From Lasiodiplodia sp. COLG20 (Eukaryota > Ascomycota > Dothideomycetes > Botryosphaeriales > Botryosphaeriaceae): DNA of 64,000 nucleotides. This document shows, one piece after another, positions 54,616 through 64,000 of the stretch (position 1 is its first letter; each line of letters opens with the position of its first letter). The position numbers and the translations under genes were made by a program. The notes under the pieces are model-generated. The model saw only the letters and a list, made by a program, of their open reading frames with translations, did not search any database and was not told the origin of the DNA. The stretch spans positions 6,572,001 to 6,636,000 of the forward strand of contig VNWV01000001.1 of assembly GCA_009801085.1 (NCBI GenBank), read 5' to 3'.

Positions 54616-56519
54616 GGTTGTCTTGGAATTGAAACCGAAGTTCTACGGAGAGACATGCGAAAGGCGGGGAGCGCGTATATAAGCATTGGCGGTTGCCGCA
54701 CGTAATCTCTCGGATCGCTATCTTTCGCCTCCAGTGCGTCATCCGAGCCAAGAGCCTGGTCCAGGTACAGATCGTTCCACGGCCTTGGTACTCTGGTAAA
54801 ACCGACGAGAAAGACAGGTCCAAGATAATTATCCAGCAGCCAAGGAGGGGTGTTTGCACAGGACCCCTGCGACCTTCCTTTTTCGGTATAATCGCGTCTT
54901 GGCTACGGATTGTGCATGGCGTTTGCCAAGTAATGCTACGGACGAGACTTCTCGACTCCGCAATTGAAGGATTTTGAACACAAAAAGATGATTCCAAGCG
55001 TAGAACGACCTGCTGATAAAGTGGACGGACGGTCGGATCAGCAGCATCCCTCTGCATCCAAGGTGGGGTCGCTGACGATCAGGGTACGTTGCGTCGACGG
55101 TCGATCTGAAACGAAACGGGCTCGCCACGCTTCTCGAGACTGTTTCGCTGGAGCACGCGGATGATTCAAAACGGAGATAGGGGGGTTTGATGGTGTTGAA
55201 CTGTATGGTGTGGAACTGCGGAACCCACGGCTTCCAAAATCAAGACTTTACCCCATGGCTGCTAGCTTTCACATGACGACTTGAGGATTCTGATTAATCT
55301 TCTTCGCTGGGGGCATGTTATTTAAAAGACAGCTTCTCTTCCGCCACATATCGGCACTCATATCTTTAGAAACCCTCAACAAAGAACCGCCAAGCTACAT
55401 TGAGGCTACTTGTTTTCCCTTGCCTTCTTTCCGAACCCTTTTAAGTTTAATAAAATTTCCATTTTCTATTATATTCTAGACTTTATCCATCAGTGCCACG
55501 GCCACCGCTGTCCAGCATCGCTATGACCCGCTCCTCATCATCACCAGCATACGCTATAGCATTTCACCATTATAATCTGTTGCCAAACGCTATTAACGTT
55601 TCTATCTACCGATATCTGCATCACGCTCATATCATACTTCTATCCATCCTCTCTCAACTTTTTCTTTTTCGAGTTGTGCCTAAGTGGTAACCTCTTCCCA
55701 CTCACATCAAGTGACATGTGAAATTGTTGTAGGCGAATATTTTCTAAGATTTCTTTGGCTGATGTTCAGATTACAGAGGATAGGACATTGCACTGCCTCC
55801 TTTTATACATTAATTTACGATGGCATGCTGTACTATACATGATGTCACCTGCTAGCTAGGGAATGGAAATGCGTGATCAGCCATCGCCTTGTCCGTTGTG
55901 ACTTCGTCAAAAAGTAGAAAGAGATTAAAGTCGATATTTTGAAAAGTATTTTTTCCCTTTCTCCTCCAACAAGGATTGCTTGAGTCGATGTATGACACGA
56001 TCTTTGGGAGGGAAATGGTGTTCTCAGCATTGCCAGATCTACCATTGATCGGGAATTTGAAGTTCCTGATAAACACCAAAGAATCGTGTATGCTCAGATC
56101 CAGGCTAGGAGCGGAAGGCTGTGAAGCTGGGGAGGTTCGTGGCCCGGTTTGTTTTCTCATGAATCAAACCAGTGTCGGAATCCGATGGCTCGATCATGGC
56201 TCTCGCACCCTAAACTTCCACATTGTTTCTTCGGAACCTGGGTCGACGGACTGCCACTGTACTTGAAAGCAGCCTCACCCTCGGCAGAGCAGGCTGTCAG
56301 TTTCATTTCCGATGAAGACCATCGTACCTGGTCTTGCATGGTCCACTCAGATGGAAGTGAGCCTGGGAGTCGAGTCGAGTCCGTATGCCTTGCGGAACCG
56401 ATAGCCGGGAAGTGCTCTGTCGAGGCGAGAGATTCCTTGCCTCCCGGCCACTGAGCACTTCCCATCCAACACGAGTCCTCTCCCGTCTTCAGATGTCACC
56501 GATCGGTCGACACAAACGG
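54616..56519. other. Intergenic region, AT-rich in its second half
   Basis: No supported gene in 1.9 kb. The first 100 bp hold the aminopeptidase promoter. 55,200-56,000 is AT-rich and lacks coding character. Short open frames (up to 152 codons near 54,600-55,060) have no similarity. Confidence 0.5.
54675..54682 (-). promoter_or_regulatory. TATA box (TTATATAC) of the aminopeptidase gene
   Basis: On the minus strand the sequence CTTATATACGCG lies about 60-67 bp upstream of the ATG at 54615, in otherwise GC-rich DNA. Position and sequence fit a core promoter element with a short 5' UTR. Confidence 0.55.
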
Positions 56520-58085
56520 TCATGCCGGCAAACACTTTCCCTTCTCCGACTGCTGCTCCAGCACCTCGGCAATCCTCTTCCCCATCTCAACGCCCTCCTC
56601 GATCCACGCCCAGCACGGCTGATCCCTCAACTCGTCATCATTGCAGCTCCCCGTCTCGATGAAATCCAGCAGCGCCGACTCCCACTCCCTGCGCTCGGGG
56701 CCATCCTCGAAGAAGTGATTGACCCACTGCAGCCGCCTGCCCACGGTATCCGGATTGAGGTACACAAGCGCACCCAGCATGGCCTTCCGACACGAGAAGA
56801 CGGCCTGAACGCGGCGCATGCGCACGTTGCACGCGTACTCGAGCCAGTCGGCGACGCCGTGGCGGGCGGGGGCGTAGAAGCAGCCGACTTCACTGGCGGC
56901 AACGGCGCACCACAGCACCCAGAAGGCGACGACGAAGGCGTTCCAGTCGCGCATGACGCATGCCGCCACGGCCAGCACCCACTGCGCCAGGATGAAGGCG
57001 CGCAGCACAGCCCGCACGGCGCGCGACAGGCCCGGCACGAGCCCGCCGGCGTCGCGGTACAGCGGGCGCCGCAGCAGCCCGTTCAGCGCCGCGCTGCTGC
57101 CGTGGAAGCCCCACCACTCGTTCGCGTTGAGCGAGTCGGCGGCCAGGATGAGGCGCGCGAAGCCGGCGCAGGACGAGTTCGACGACGAGTAGGACGACGA
57201 GGGCGTGGTGCCGACGCAGTTTCCCACGCCGCCGAGGGTGCGCGGCTCGCCGCCGTTGGTGAGGACGGCCAGCACGCCGCTCATGGGCATCAGCAGCAGG
57301 TAGACGGCGCCGACGTACAGCCCGGCCAGGAAGGCGAAGCACGTCAGGGCGATCCACAGCAGCCAGCCCAGCGTCGACGTCAGGCAGTACCGCACCGACG
57401 ACTGCTGCTGGCCGAACAGCGCCTTGCGCACGCGCGAGCCGGCGCTCACGTGTGGCGTCGCCGGCGAGATGTGCACGAAGTCGAGCCGCTGCGTCCGTGA
57501 GGCGGCGGCGGCGTTGGCGCTGCAGTCGAGCAGCGAGCGGCTGGGGTTGGCCACCGTTTTGGTCACCCGCACGTTCGACACGCAGAGGCGCACTGTCGCC
57601 GGCGCGTTGCTCTGGTAGCTGTCGCCGTACCGCGCGTCTATGCACTGCAGCCCGTTGCCCTGGCTGTCGGCGCGGTCGAGAAGGCAGGCGTTGGACGTGT
57701 CCCTGGTCGAGAGCAGGAGCCGCGCGTCCTTGGGCGTGATGGGCCAGTTCCAGAGGGGAGTGAGGCCGTTCAGTTGGAAGGCGTGCAGCTTCAGGGAAGC
57801 GTCGACGAACTCGACGAACACGGCGAGGGGCAGGATGTGGGCTAGCTGCTGCACCCATTCGGGAAACGGCGGCAGCGCGATTGGGGGAGAGTGCATAATT
57901 GAGCAAGTGGTGTGTCCGGATACATGGGCGTGGGAGATTTGTGCGTGCTGGACAGCTGGAGGGAGACGGAGATATGGTTGTCCCTCACCGTCTACAGACA
58001 GCGAACCCTGCATGGAGACCCACGTCTGTTTTGGTGTTGGTGTCTCCACATTCCCCTCTGACGTGTCGTCCTTAACGTCGATCAT
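56520..58085 (-). CDS. Fungal integral membrane protein of unknown function
   Basis: 521 residues in one exon; ATG at 58085. The N-terminal 230 residues are mostly soluble, with a conserved-looking WPITPKDARLLLSTRD segment and several Cys. They are followed by hydrophobic stretches LGWLLWIALTCFAFLAGLYV and LLLMPMSGVLAVL (about 240-285), LRAFILAQWVLAVAACVM (about 365-385) and FVVAFWVLWCAVAASEVGCF (about 390-410). The block NANEWWGFHGSSAALNGLLR between them is distinctive. The C-terminal tail is acidic and soluble (ERREWESALLDFIETGSCND). I recognise no family with a function. A GC-rich frame with strong third-position bias across the whole length supports a real gene. It is divergent from HET-domain gene 2. 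Confidence 0.75.
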   Translation of the reverse strand: MIDVKDDTSEGNVETPTPKQTWVSMQGSLSVDGEGQPYLRLPPAVQHAQISHAHVSGHTTCSIMHSPPIALPPFPEWVQQLAHILPLAVFVEFVDASLKLHAFQLNGLTPLWNWPITPKDARLLLSTRDTSNACLLDRADSQGNGLQCIDARYGDSYQSNAPATVRLCVSNVRVTKTVANPSRSLLDCSANAAAASRTQRLDFVHISPATPHVSAGSRVRKALFGQQQSSVRYCLTSTLGWLLWIALTCFAFLAGLYVGAVYLLLMPMSGVLAVLTNGGEPRTLGGVGNCVGTTPSSSYSSSNSSCAGFARLILAADSLNANEWWGFHGSSAALNGLLRRPLYRDAGGLVPGLSRAVRAVLRAFILAQWVLAVAACVMRDWNAFVVAFWVLWCAVAASEVGCFYAPARHGVADWLEYACNVRMRRVQAVFSCRKAMLGALVYLNPDTVGRRLQWVNHFFEDGPERREWESALLDFIETGSCNDDELRDQPCWAWIEEGVEMGKRIAEVLEQQSEKGKCLPA

Positions 58086-58584
58086 GGTCCCTTCGCTTAA
58101 CCCTTCTCAGTATCTGGCGACCCACAGATTGAACCAGATCCTCCAACGCCGCACTGTGCAGCTATATAGCTGCAACTATCTTTTGCTGACTAACCTATAG
58201 GCTATGGTAGCTTTCAGGGCTGCTGGGCCAAACTACATCGTGACAGAAAAGTAAGCTTACTGTTTTTGTAAAGGAGAAGATAAAAGCTGGTGTTGAGACT
58301 TTCGCAGGGGTTAACTACAGGTCGATCAGACTTGCATAATTACCAATCTATTGCCTATATGGAGACATACTCACACGCATCTTGTGTACCTGTACTCACT
58401 ACACCCTCGACCAATCATCTGTTTCAAAGTAGCTAAGGGTCTATCTTTGTTGAGTTGGTCGCTGAACCACGGTTGCTACCGTCTTCAGAATTTTGCTTCA
58501 ACATTTTGCACATCAAAACAATCCCTCCTCCGTCAAATTTCACGTCTACAGCCCGCAACACCAAGAAGCTGAGTTCAGAGGAAA
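58086..58584. promoter_or_regulatory. Divergent upstream region of the membrane protein and HET-domain gene 2
   Basis: 499 bp between divergent starts, AT-richer than both genes. TATAG-type sequences occur (GCTATATAGC at about 58,160), but none is clearly placed for either gene. Confidence 0.45.
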
Positions 58585-60558
58585 ATGGGTTTTGAATCTT
58601 TAAAGACCTTTCTTTTTGGGTCAAAGCCGAGACAAGATCCAAAAGGAGGTTCGGAATCCCACAGCGCCATCGAACTCGACGAACAGCCACCGCACAACAC
58701 GGGGATCATGAATTTAAATTACAAGTACACTTTCGACCCTCTTCCGGACTCTGGATATATACGCCTCTTTGAGCTATTACCCCGCCCTCTATTGGGGACA
58801 ATTGCTGTTCGCCTCTTCGTTGTTTCCATAAACGACCTACCACGTTATGAGGCAATCTCCTACGTCTGGGGAGACCCTACCGTCACCAACACACGCACCA
58901 TCATCTGCAACCATAGTTCATTACGCATCACCAGAAATCTACACGATGCGCTCAAGAAATTCCGAGCCTCTCCCAAGTCGACCAGCCAAATCCTGTGGGC
59001 CGATGCCATTTGCATCAATCAAGATGATCTCAAAGAGCGTGAACGCCAGGTCCGGCTTATGCCTTCTATCTATACAAATGCTTGTAGGGTCCTTGTATGG
59101 CTTGGCCCAGACAAATTCAAGAAGGCACTTCCAGCTCATCCTTGGCTCTATTCCCTGGATGAAAATGAACGACGCCAATCAATGAGACCCTTCAGCAATT
59201 CAAGGCCAGAGGATCAGGTATTGTGCAAGGCAACTAAAGTGTTACTTCGGCGACCCTGGTTTGGGCGTGTCTGGGCCCTACAGGAGATTGGCTTCGCAAA
59301 GGATGCCACCTTCTTTTACGGTGGCCACAAAATCGACTGGGAGTCGTTGTGCTATATCTGCCATTTCTTCCCTCCCGAGTCCTACCGGAGCTGGAACGTG
59401 GATGTGAGAAAGATACTGATGGTTGAAGATTCTTTCCAATTCAAAAGAGATCGGGGATCGCTCAACTTGAATGTCTTCCAACTCTTAAATGGAGCACGCT
59501 CATACCAGGCAACTGATCCGCGGGATAAGGTATACGCACTTCTTGGTCACCCTGTGTTCGAGCAAGACGACGGGAGCGAATTCATCCCAATCGACTATTC
59601 CCAAACAAGAGACGAATTGTACCTGGCCGTGGCCAAGCGCCTCTTGGACGAGCCCTCAGGTCTGTCCGAGCTTCTGTCTTGTGTCGAACACACAGAAGAT
59701 ACCCTGTCTTCGAACCCGGGTCCTCCGTCATGGGTCCCACGGTGGGATGTAAAGCGGGCCACTAACTCTTTCGATCCCGTCTTGCACCTTGCACCCGGAC
59801 GGGCGGGGGCTCCGCTTGAACACAAAGCCCCAGTGGTCCAGTCTACCGGAGTTCTTGCAGTGGATGGTTCAGAAGTGGATTCGATAGTCTGGCAGTCAGA
59901 GGTCTTCTGCACACCAAGCTCGATTGAGCCTCCAGAAACAAAAGTAACGTTCTGGGAAATGAGGAAAATTCTCGATCGTATCAAAGAAACCCAATTGGCC
60001 TCCGCGTCGGCGAACAACCTTTCCATTCAACAAGGCGATGTTCTGAAGAATCTCGCAGCCACGCTTGGGGCTCTCCCGACCCTGCAGAATCTATCGACGA
60101 GGAGTCGTCTGTATATCGATCACCCCCGTCACGGTTACAGCACTAGGAGTGCTGCGATTTTCTTGAACGACCTGCCTGACAGCAGAACGCTTGACCGGTA
60201 CCTCAACCACCAATTCGGTTACAGCCGCCATCGGGACCTAACCGACCGCTTTCCTTTTCTCTGTGCGCGTGTGTGTGAAAGTTGCGATACCACCAGCCCC
60301 TCGAGTTATAGCTTAGCAGTCGACAGAGCATGCGAGAATCGGCGGTTTTTCATCACGAAGAAAGGCTATTTCGGTCTGGGCCCGAGAGTCACACAAAAGG
60401 GAGATTCTATCGTTGTCCTCGCTGGCGTCAGTATGCCCCAAGTGCTCCGACGTGTCGGCCAGGATTATCTCTTGTGTGGAGAATGCTATGTCAATGAGAT
60501 CATGTACGGGCCGGTCTTCGATTTGGCGGTAAAACTAAGCACGTTTTCCATTCGTTGA
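58585..60558 (+). CDS. HET-domain (heterokaryon incompatibility) protein 2
   Basis: 657 residues in one exon, ATG at 58585 (GAAAATGGG). The HET domain is complete: YEAISYVWG (residues 88-96), QILWADAICINQDDLKERER, IYTNACRVLVWLG, RPWFGRVWALQEIG, then a TDPRDKVYALLGHP block, followed by the usual C-terminal KKGYFGLGPRVTQKGD and LLCGECYVNEIMYG elements. It differs from HET-domain gene 1 throughout, with lower GC and different codon use, so the two are not a recent tandem duplication. Like gene 1 it has no fused NLR or effector domain. The role in non-self recognition is inferred from the family. Confidence 0.88.
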   Translation: MGFESLKTFLFGSKPRQDPKGGSESHSAIELDEQPPHNTGIMNLNYKYTFDPLPDSGYIRLFELLPRPLLGTIAVRLFVVSINDLPRYEAISYVWGDPTVTNTRTIICNHSSLRITRNLHDALKKFRASPKSTSQILWADAICINQDDLKERERQVRLMPSIYTNACRVLVWLGPDKFKKALPAHPWLYSLDENERRQSMRPFSNSRPEDQVLCKATKVLLRRPWFGRVWALQEIGFAKDATFFYGGHKIDWESLCYICHFFPPESYRSWNVDVRKILMVEDSFQFKRDRGSLNLNVFQLLNGARSYQATDPRDKVYALLGHPVFEQDDGSEFIPIDYSQTRDELYLAVAKRLLDEPSGLSELLSCVEHTEDTLSSNPGPPSWVPRWDVKRATNSFDPVLHLAPGRAGAPLEHKAPVVQSTGVLAVDGSEVDSIVWQSEVFCTPSSIEPPETKVTFWEMRKILDRIKETQLASASANNLSIQQGDVLKNLAATLGALPTLQNLSTRSRLYIDHPRHGYSTRSAAIFLNDLPDSRTLDRYLNHQFGYSRHRDLTDRFPFLCARVCESCDTTSPSSYSLAVDRACENRRFFITKKGYFGLGPRVTQKGDSIVVLAGVSMPQVLRRVGQDYLLCGECYVNEIMYGPVFDLAVKLSTFSIR

Positions 60559-60772
60559 TGGCTTCTTGCATAACTGAAACATGGGATAATTAGGCTTCTA
60601 GAATTAGTATTCACTTTTACATTCTCTGTTGCAATTCCGAGGCACATGTACCATTGCCGTCGTGCACTAACAGATATGCGGTAGATTTCACCGATGAGTA
60701 CCTTGTTGAGATAGCATGGAAAGAAAGCTGACAATATATTTTATACTCGGAAAGAGGGGCTCTTTCTGCTAT

Positions 60773-62546
60773 CTACTCAGCTTTTTCCCCCTCTTTGTCG
60801 TCCTCCTTCTCTCCTAGATCACCTAGCTGCGCCCTCAAACCCTCCTTGCCAATCTTCATAGCCCTTCTCAGTTCCTCTTCTTCCTCTCTGAGTCTGCCCT
60901 TTCCATAAGCCAAATCTCTCTGCTGTCTCCTCTTTTCTTCTTGTACCCTCTTCTCACGATCTGCGAGGGCCTTTTCTCTCCGTTCACGATCCTGCTTTTT
61001 CCGTTCTGCCTCTTCCAATTCTTCTGTAGATTGACCCGTAGCTTCTGGTGCGGGAGGTAGCGTCGAGATATACGCTTCAACCATGGAATCTCTTACAGAG
61101 GTTGGCAAAGAAATAAATCGCAGGTCACGCAAGAGCGCCGATGGCAGGTTCGCCAGCGATGTCGAGCGATTGAGCTGGGTGACGGGGAGAGATTTAAGAA
61201 GGCTAGACAGATCGGATTTGCGGGTGCTCTCGGGGAGCTTGAGGCGGCTGATATGCTCGCGGTACCACTTTTCCCTATCCTTGTCGAGAAGCTTCGGGTT
61301 CTTCATCTCGGGCTCTTTTTTGTACTTGCGGCGAAACTCGGGCCAGTAGAGCTTTGGCGTGGCATACTTTTGTAGGAATGCGAGATAGGGGATTGCAGGG
61401 TCTTCCTTTGCGGCCTTCTCACGTTGCTCCTTGAGCGCCTGTGCTTTGTCGCGAGACCACTCTTCCCAAGTTTCCTTCCGAGCCTTCATAGTGGTGAGAG
61501 CAGTGTAGCGGTCATCCTCGATGATGCGGCCTTCGTCGATGATTTTGTCCCAGGTGGAGAAAGGGTTGCAGTTGTGGTCGTCCAGTAGGTCCCTGAAGAG
61601 CGCCTTGGCGTCCTCGTCGGTCAAGGGCAGGCCTTCTGCGCCCTCTGGCAGGTCCTCGCCAACATCGCCGTACTCGCCGGGATCCAGACCATAATCCTCA
61701 CCCATGGCCTGAAGTTGCCACGCAATATCGTCCTCGTCAAACTCAACAGCCTCTTCACCTTCTTCCCCAGTCTTCTGTCGTTTCGAGGGCCCATCTTCTT
61801 CTTCAGCGTCTTCCTCATCTGTGACTTCAACCTCTTCATACTCCTCGCTGTCGTAGTCTTTATTGTCTGCTGCAGGTGTCACTGAGGGACGCACACCACT
61901 GCCCTCGCGCTCATCAGCAGCCGCCAGCTCAGCAGCTGCAGCCTCCTCGTCCTCAAGATCGCTCGGCTCGCCACGTTCTCTTCGTTCCTTCTTCTCCCGC
62001 TCAATACGATCAAACTCTATAACACCTTTCATCACATCCGGCGGGAACTTCCAGAAGCTCTCCTTCGTCTCGGGGTTGTGCACGAACCGTCGCCCCAGCT
62101 TCGTCTTGACGAGCACCCACGGCGCACAGTCCGGGATCGCATACTTGTGCTTGGGCCTATCCTCGGGCTGGTGGCGACGACGGTCCTGGTAACCATGGCC
62201 ACCGCGGAAGCCGCCGCGGCCGCCGTGATGCGGGACAGGGAATTGCTGCAGGTATTGCCCAGGGAAGCCGGCCTGGTACGGCGCGCCGGGGAAAGCGTTT
62301 TGGTCATAAGGCTGGTGGACTGGAGGCTGTGGTTGAACAGGCTCGGGGACGGCGACAGGGCGTTGATAGGTCGACTTTTTAGTCTCGGCATTGTAGTAGT
62401 AGGTGTGGCCTGCGACGAGTGTGAGTTGTGAAAGACTATGGAGGATGCAATTGCGGACCTGAGGGAGCTTTATGCTCAGTCCAGCCCGGAGGCAAGGGGG
62501 GCAGGGCAGGTGCCGCAGGCGCGGGCTTGTAGGTCGACTTCAACAT
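60773..62546 (-). CDS. URN1: WW/FF-domain pre-mRNA splicing factor (Urn1/Dre4 family)
   Basis: Spliceosome-associated adaptor related to yeast Urn1 and fission-yeast Dre4. Exons 62546-62459 and 62409-60773 give 574 residues. The first exon is short and easily missed: it starts MLKSTYKPAP and supplies LPPLPPGWTEHKAPS, which joins GHTYYYNAETKKSTYQRP to complete WW domain 1 (residues about 18-48). The 49-nt intron has a weak GTCCGC donor. A Pro/Gln/Gly-rich linker leads to a second, divergent WW (APWVLVKTKLGRRFVHNPET, ESFWKFPPDV, about 122-158). Acidic segments precede an FF domain (DEDAKALFRDLLDDHNCNPF, about 293-347), and the C terminus is a long charged coiled coil. It is divergent from PRE9 across only 241 bp. 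Confidence 0.88.
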
Positions 62547-62787
62547 GGCGCGCAGGACGTGTGGATGGGGAGGTAGTGGGCGGAAAGTTGGTCGCGGGCG
62601 ATGATGCTTTCGGTCTTGGCGCGGCGGGCGCTGGATCTACGCGTCGGAGCTTGCCTGGAGCTCGCCCATCACCACAACCACCATCCACCGACAACTCTTC
62701 GCCCTCCCGCCACGCCCTCATCCGCCGCTGCTCCATCGATTCGCTCCCCGCAGGCCCTCGTCCAAACCCGCATAGCCGCCGTTCAAC

Positions 62788-63737
62788 ATGTCTCGGAGAT
62801 ACGATTCAAGAGTCAGCCGTCCCAAGCTTGCCTCGCTGGCCCGGCAGTAGTAGCTCACAGTGTGCACGCAGACGACCATCTTCTCGCCCGAGGGCCGCCT
62901 GTACCAGGTCGAATATGCGCTCGAGGCCATCTCGCATGCCGGCACAGCTCTCGGTATCCTCGCACAGGACGGCATCGTGTTGGCCGCCGAGCGCAAGGTC
63001 ACCAGCAAGCTGCTGGAGCAGGACACCTCCGCCGAGAAGCTGTACATCCTCAATGAGTGCGTCCGCGTCACACCCATGCCACCTTTCCTCGAATAATCTA
63101 ACGGAACCCCGCACAGCAACATGATCTGCGCAGTAGCAGGCATGACGGCCGACGCCAACATCCTCATCAACTACGCCCGCCAGGCCGCCCAGCGCTACCT
63201 GCTGACCTACAACGAAGACATCCCGTGCGAGCAGCTGGTGCGCCGGCTATGCGACCTGAAGCAGGGCTACACGCAGCACGGTGGTCTGCGTCCCTTCGGC
63301 GTGTCCTTCATCTACGCCGGCTACGACCCGCAGCGCCAGTTCCAGCTGTACCAGAGCAACCCGTCCGGCAACTACGGCGGCTGGAAGGCCACCAGCGTCG
63401 GTGCCAACAACGCCAGCGCCCAGAGCTTGCTCAAGCAGGACTACAAGGAGGAGTGCGACCTGAAGGAGGCCTGCGGCCTGGCCGTCAAGGTGCTCAGCAA
63501 GACCATGGACTCGACCAAGCTGAGCAGCGAGAAGAGTGCGTTTGGATCATTCCCATCTCTTGTGATTGGCCCCCACTTGCTAACGTCACACCAGTCGAGT
63601 TCGCTACCGTCGGCCGCACCAAGTCCGGCAAGATCTACCACCACCTGTGGTCCGCTCCCGAGATCGATGCCCTGCTCAAGGAGCACGGCTTGGCGAAGCC
63701 CGACACGGAGAACACCGAGGGCGGTGCGGCGGAGTAA
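62788..63737 (+). CDS. PRE9: 20S proteasome alpha3 subunit (Pre9/PSMA4)
   Basis: Alpha-ring subunit of the 20S proteasome core. Exons 62788-62811, 62872-63056, 63117-63535 and 63595-63737 give 256 residues. The first exon codes only MSRRYDSR and joins [20 protein letters not shown], giving the alpha-subunit N-terminal signature. The rest follows alpha3 closely: [79 protein letters not shown], with the [19 protein letters not shown] tail. The acidic C-terminal tail is usual. Introns are 57-60 nt; the first has a GTCAGC donor, which is weak, and the others have GTGCGT donors. As an alpha subunit it has no catalytic Thr. Confidence 0.95.
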
Positions 63738-64000
63738 AAGATTGAAAATCGGGCTGGATGGCCGATGTGATGGGATTTCTTGCACTGGCGGGAGCTATGA
63801 CGGATTACACGAATGTAATATACCTGCCTCTTCATGAGATTCTGATTCTTGAACGACAGAAAACTTGAATAGAGGTATAGATGCCCAAGTTTGCGGTGAT
63901 GCTTCTGTGGAACCTTGATTCAAAGTGAAGAACAAAAACCCCTACCATGGCTTTTCATGGTGTGCTTGGCTGCAAGTCGACCCCGGGGACGACATATCCT
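63738..64000. other. 3' flank of PRE9 to the window edge
   Basis: AT-richer, with no open frame of note; presumably 3' UTR and intergenic DNA. Confidence 0.5.

Noticed and set aside
56385..57500. 371-codon plus-strand frame opposite the unknown membrane protein
   Set aside because: Shadow of the minus-strand gene, whose hydrophobic segments and third-position bias are convincing; the plus-strand frame is His/Gln/Arg-rich without any domain.
1..64000. CRISPR arrays, bacterial operons, riboswitches
   Set aside because: No regularly spaced direct repeats of the right type; gene structure and content are eukaryotic.

Overview
The window is nuclear DNA of a filamentous ascomycete (Pezizomycotina). 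Evidence: genes are split by many very short introns (about 48-72 nt) with GTANGT or GTGAGT donors and CTAAC or CTGAC branch points; there are two HET-domain genes, a binuclear Zn(II)2Cys6 regulator, a Kar5/Tht1 karyogamy protein and a Rec114 meiotic protein, and housekeeping proteins of clearly fungal type. A Dothideomycete or Sordariomycete is likely, but I cannot name a species. Genic DNA is GC-rich with GC-biased third positions, while several intergenic stretches (1-2925, 33.7-35.1, 40.4-42.2 and 55-56 kb) are AT-richer and hold no convincing ORF.

Layout. 1-2.9 kb: nothing recognisable. 2.9-9.5 kb: KAR5 (-) | MRPL6 (+) | MET22/HAL2 (-) | RSM1-like C3HC zinc finger (+), two divergent pairs. 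10.6-12.6 kb: HET-domain gene 1. 12.6-20.9 kb: an 8.3-kb GC-rich stretch with no supported gene. 20.9-21.3 kb: small Cys-rich conserved protein. 21.3-24.7 kb: no supported gene, with one possible decayed secreted-protein fragment. 24.8-31.95 kb (-): a 2,364-residue secreted mucin-like adhesin with a PAN/apple-like module and a C-terminal beta-sandwich-like module. 33.0-33.7 kb: LAMTOR1/Meh1-type lipidated TORC1 scaffold subunit. 35.1-38.4 kb: ataxin-10/Ctr86 homologue carrying an HMG-box-like insert. 40.0-40.4 kb: small mitochondrial-type membrane protein with an unusual stop-codon or intron arrangement. 42.2-47.4 kb: REC114 (-) | RSC9 (+), divergent. 47.9-49.2 kb: Zn2Cys6 transcription factor. 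49.5 kb: small multi-pass membrane protein. 50.9-52.0 kb (-): stand-alone Rnl2-type RNA ligase. 52.9-54.6 kb (-): secreted M28 aminopeptidase. 56.5-58.1 kb (-): unknown membrane protein, divergent from HET-domain gene 2 (58.6-60.6 kb). 60.8-63.7 kb: URN1/Dre4 WW-FF splicing factor (-) | PRE9 proteasome alpha3 (+), sharing a 241-bp promoter.

The genes do not form one pathway. Core functions (mitochondrial translation, PAPS/PAP turnover, mRNA export, TORC1 signalling, chromatin remodelling, splicing, proteasome) alternate with sexual-cycle genes (KAR5, REC114) and lineage-variable genes (HET proteins, adhesin, RNA ligase, aminopeptidase, membrane proteins). The most unusual items are an approximately 83-bp hairpin MITE family with RIP-like transitions, one insertion of which has enlarged a KAR5 intron; the HMG-box within an ataxin-10 homologue; the 40.0-40.4 kb locus; the adhesin architecture; the intact fungal Rnl2-like ligase; and the long GC-rich gene-free stretch. 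All exon joins were worked out by eye from splice motifs and reading-frame continuity.
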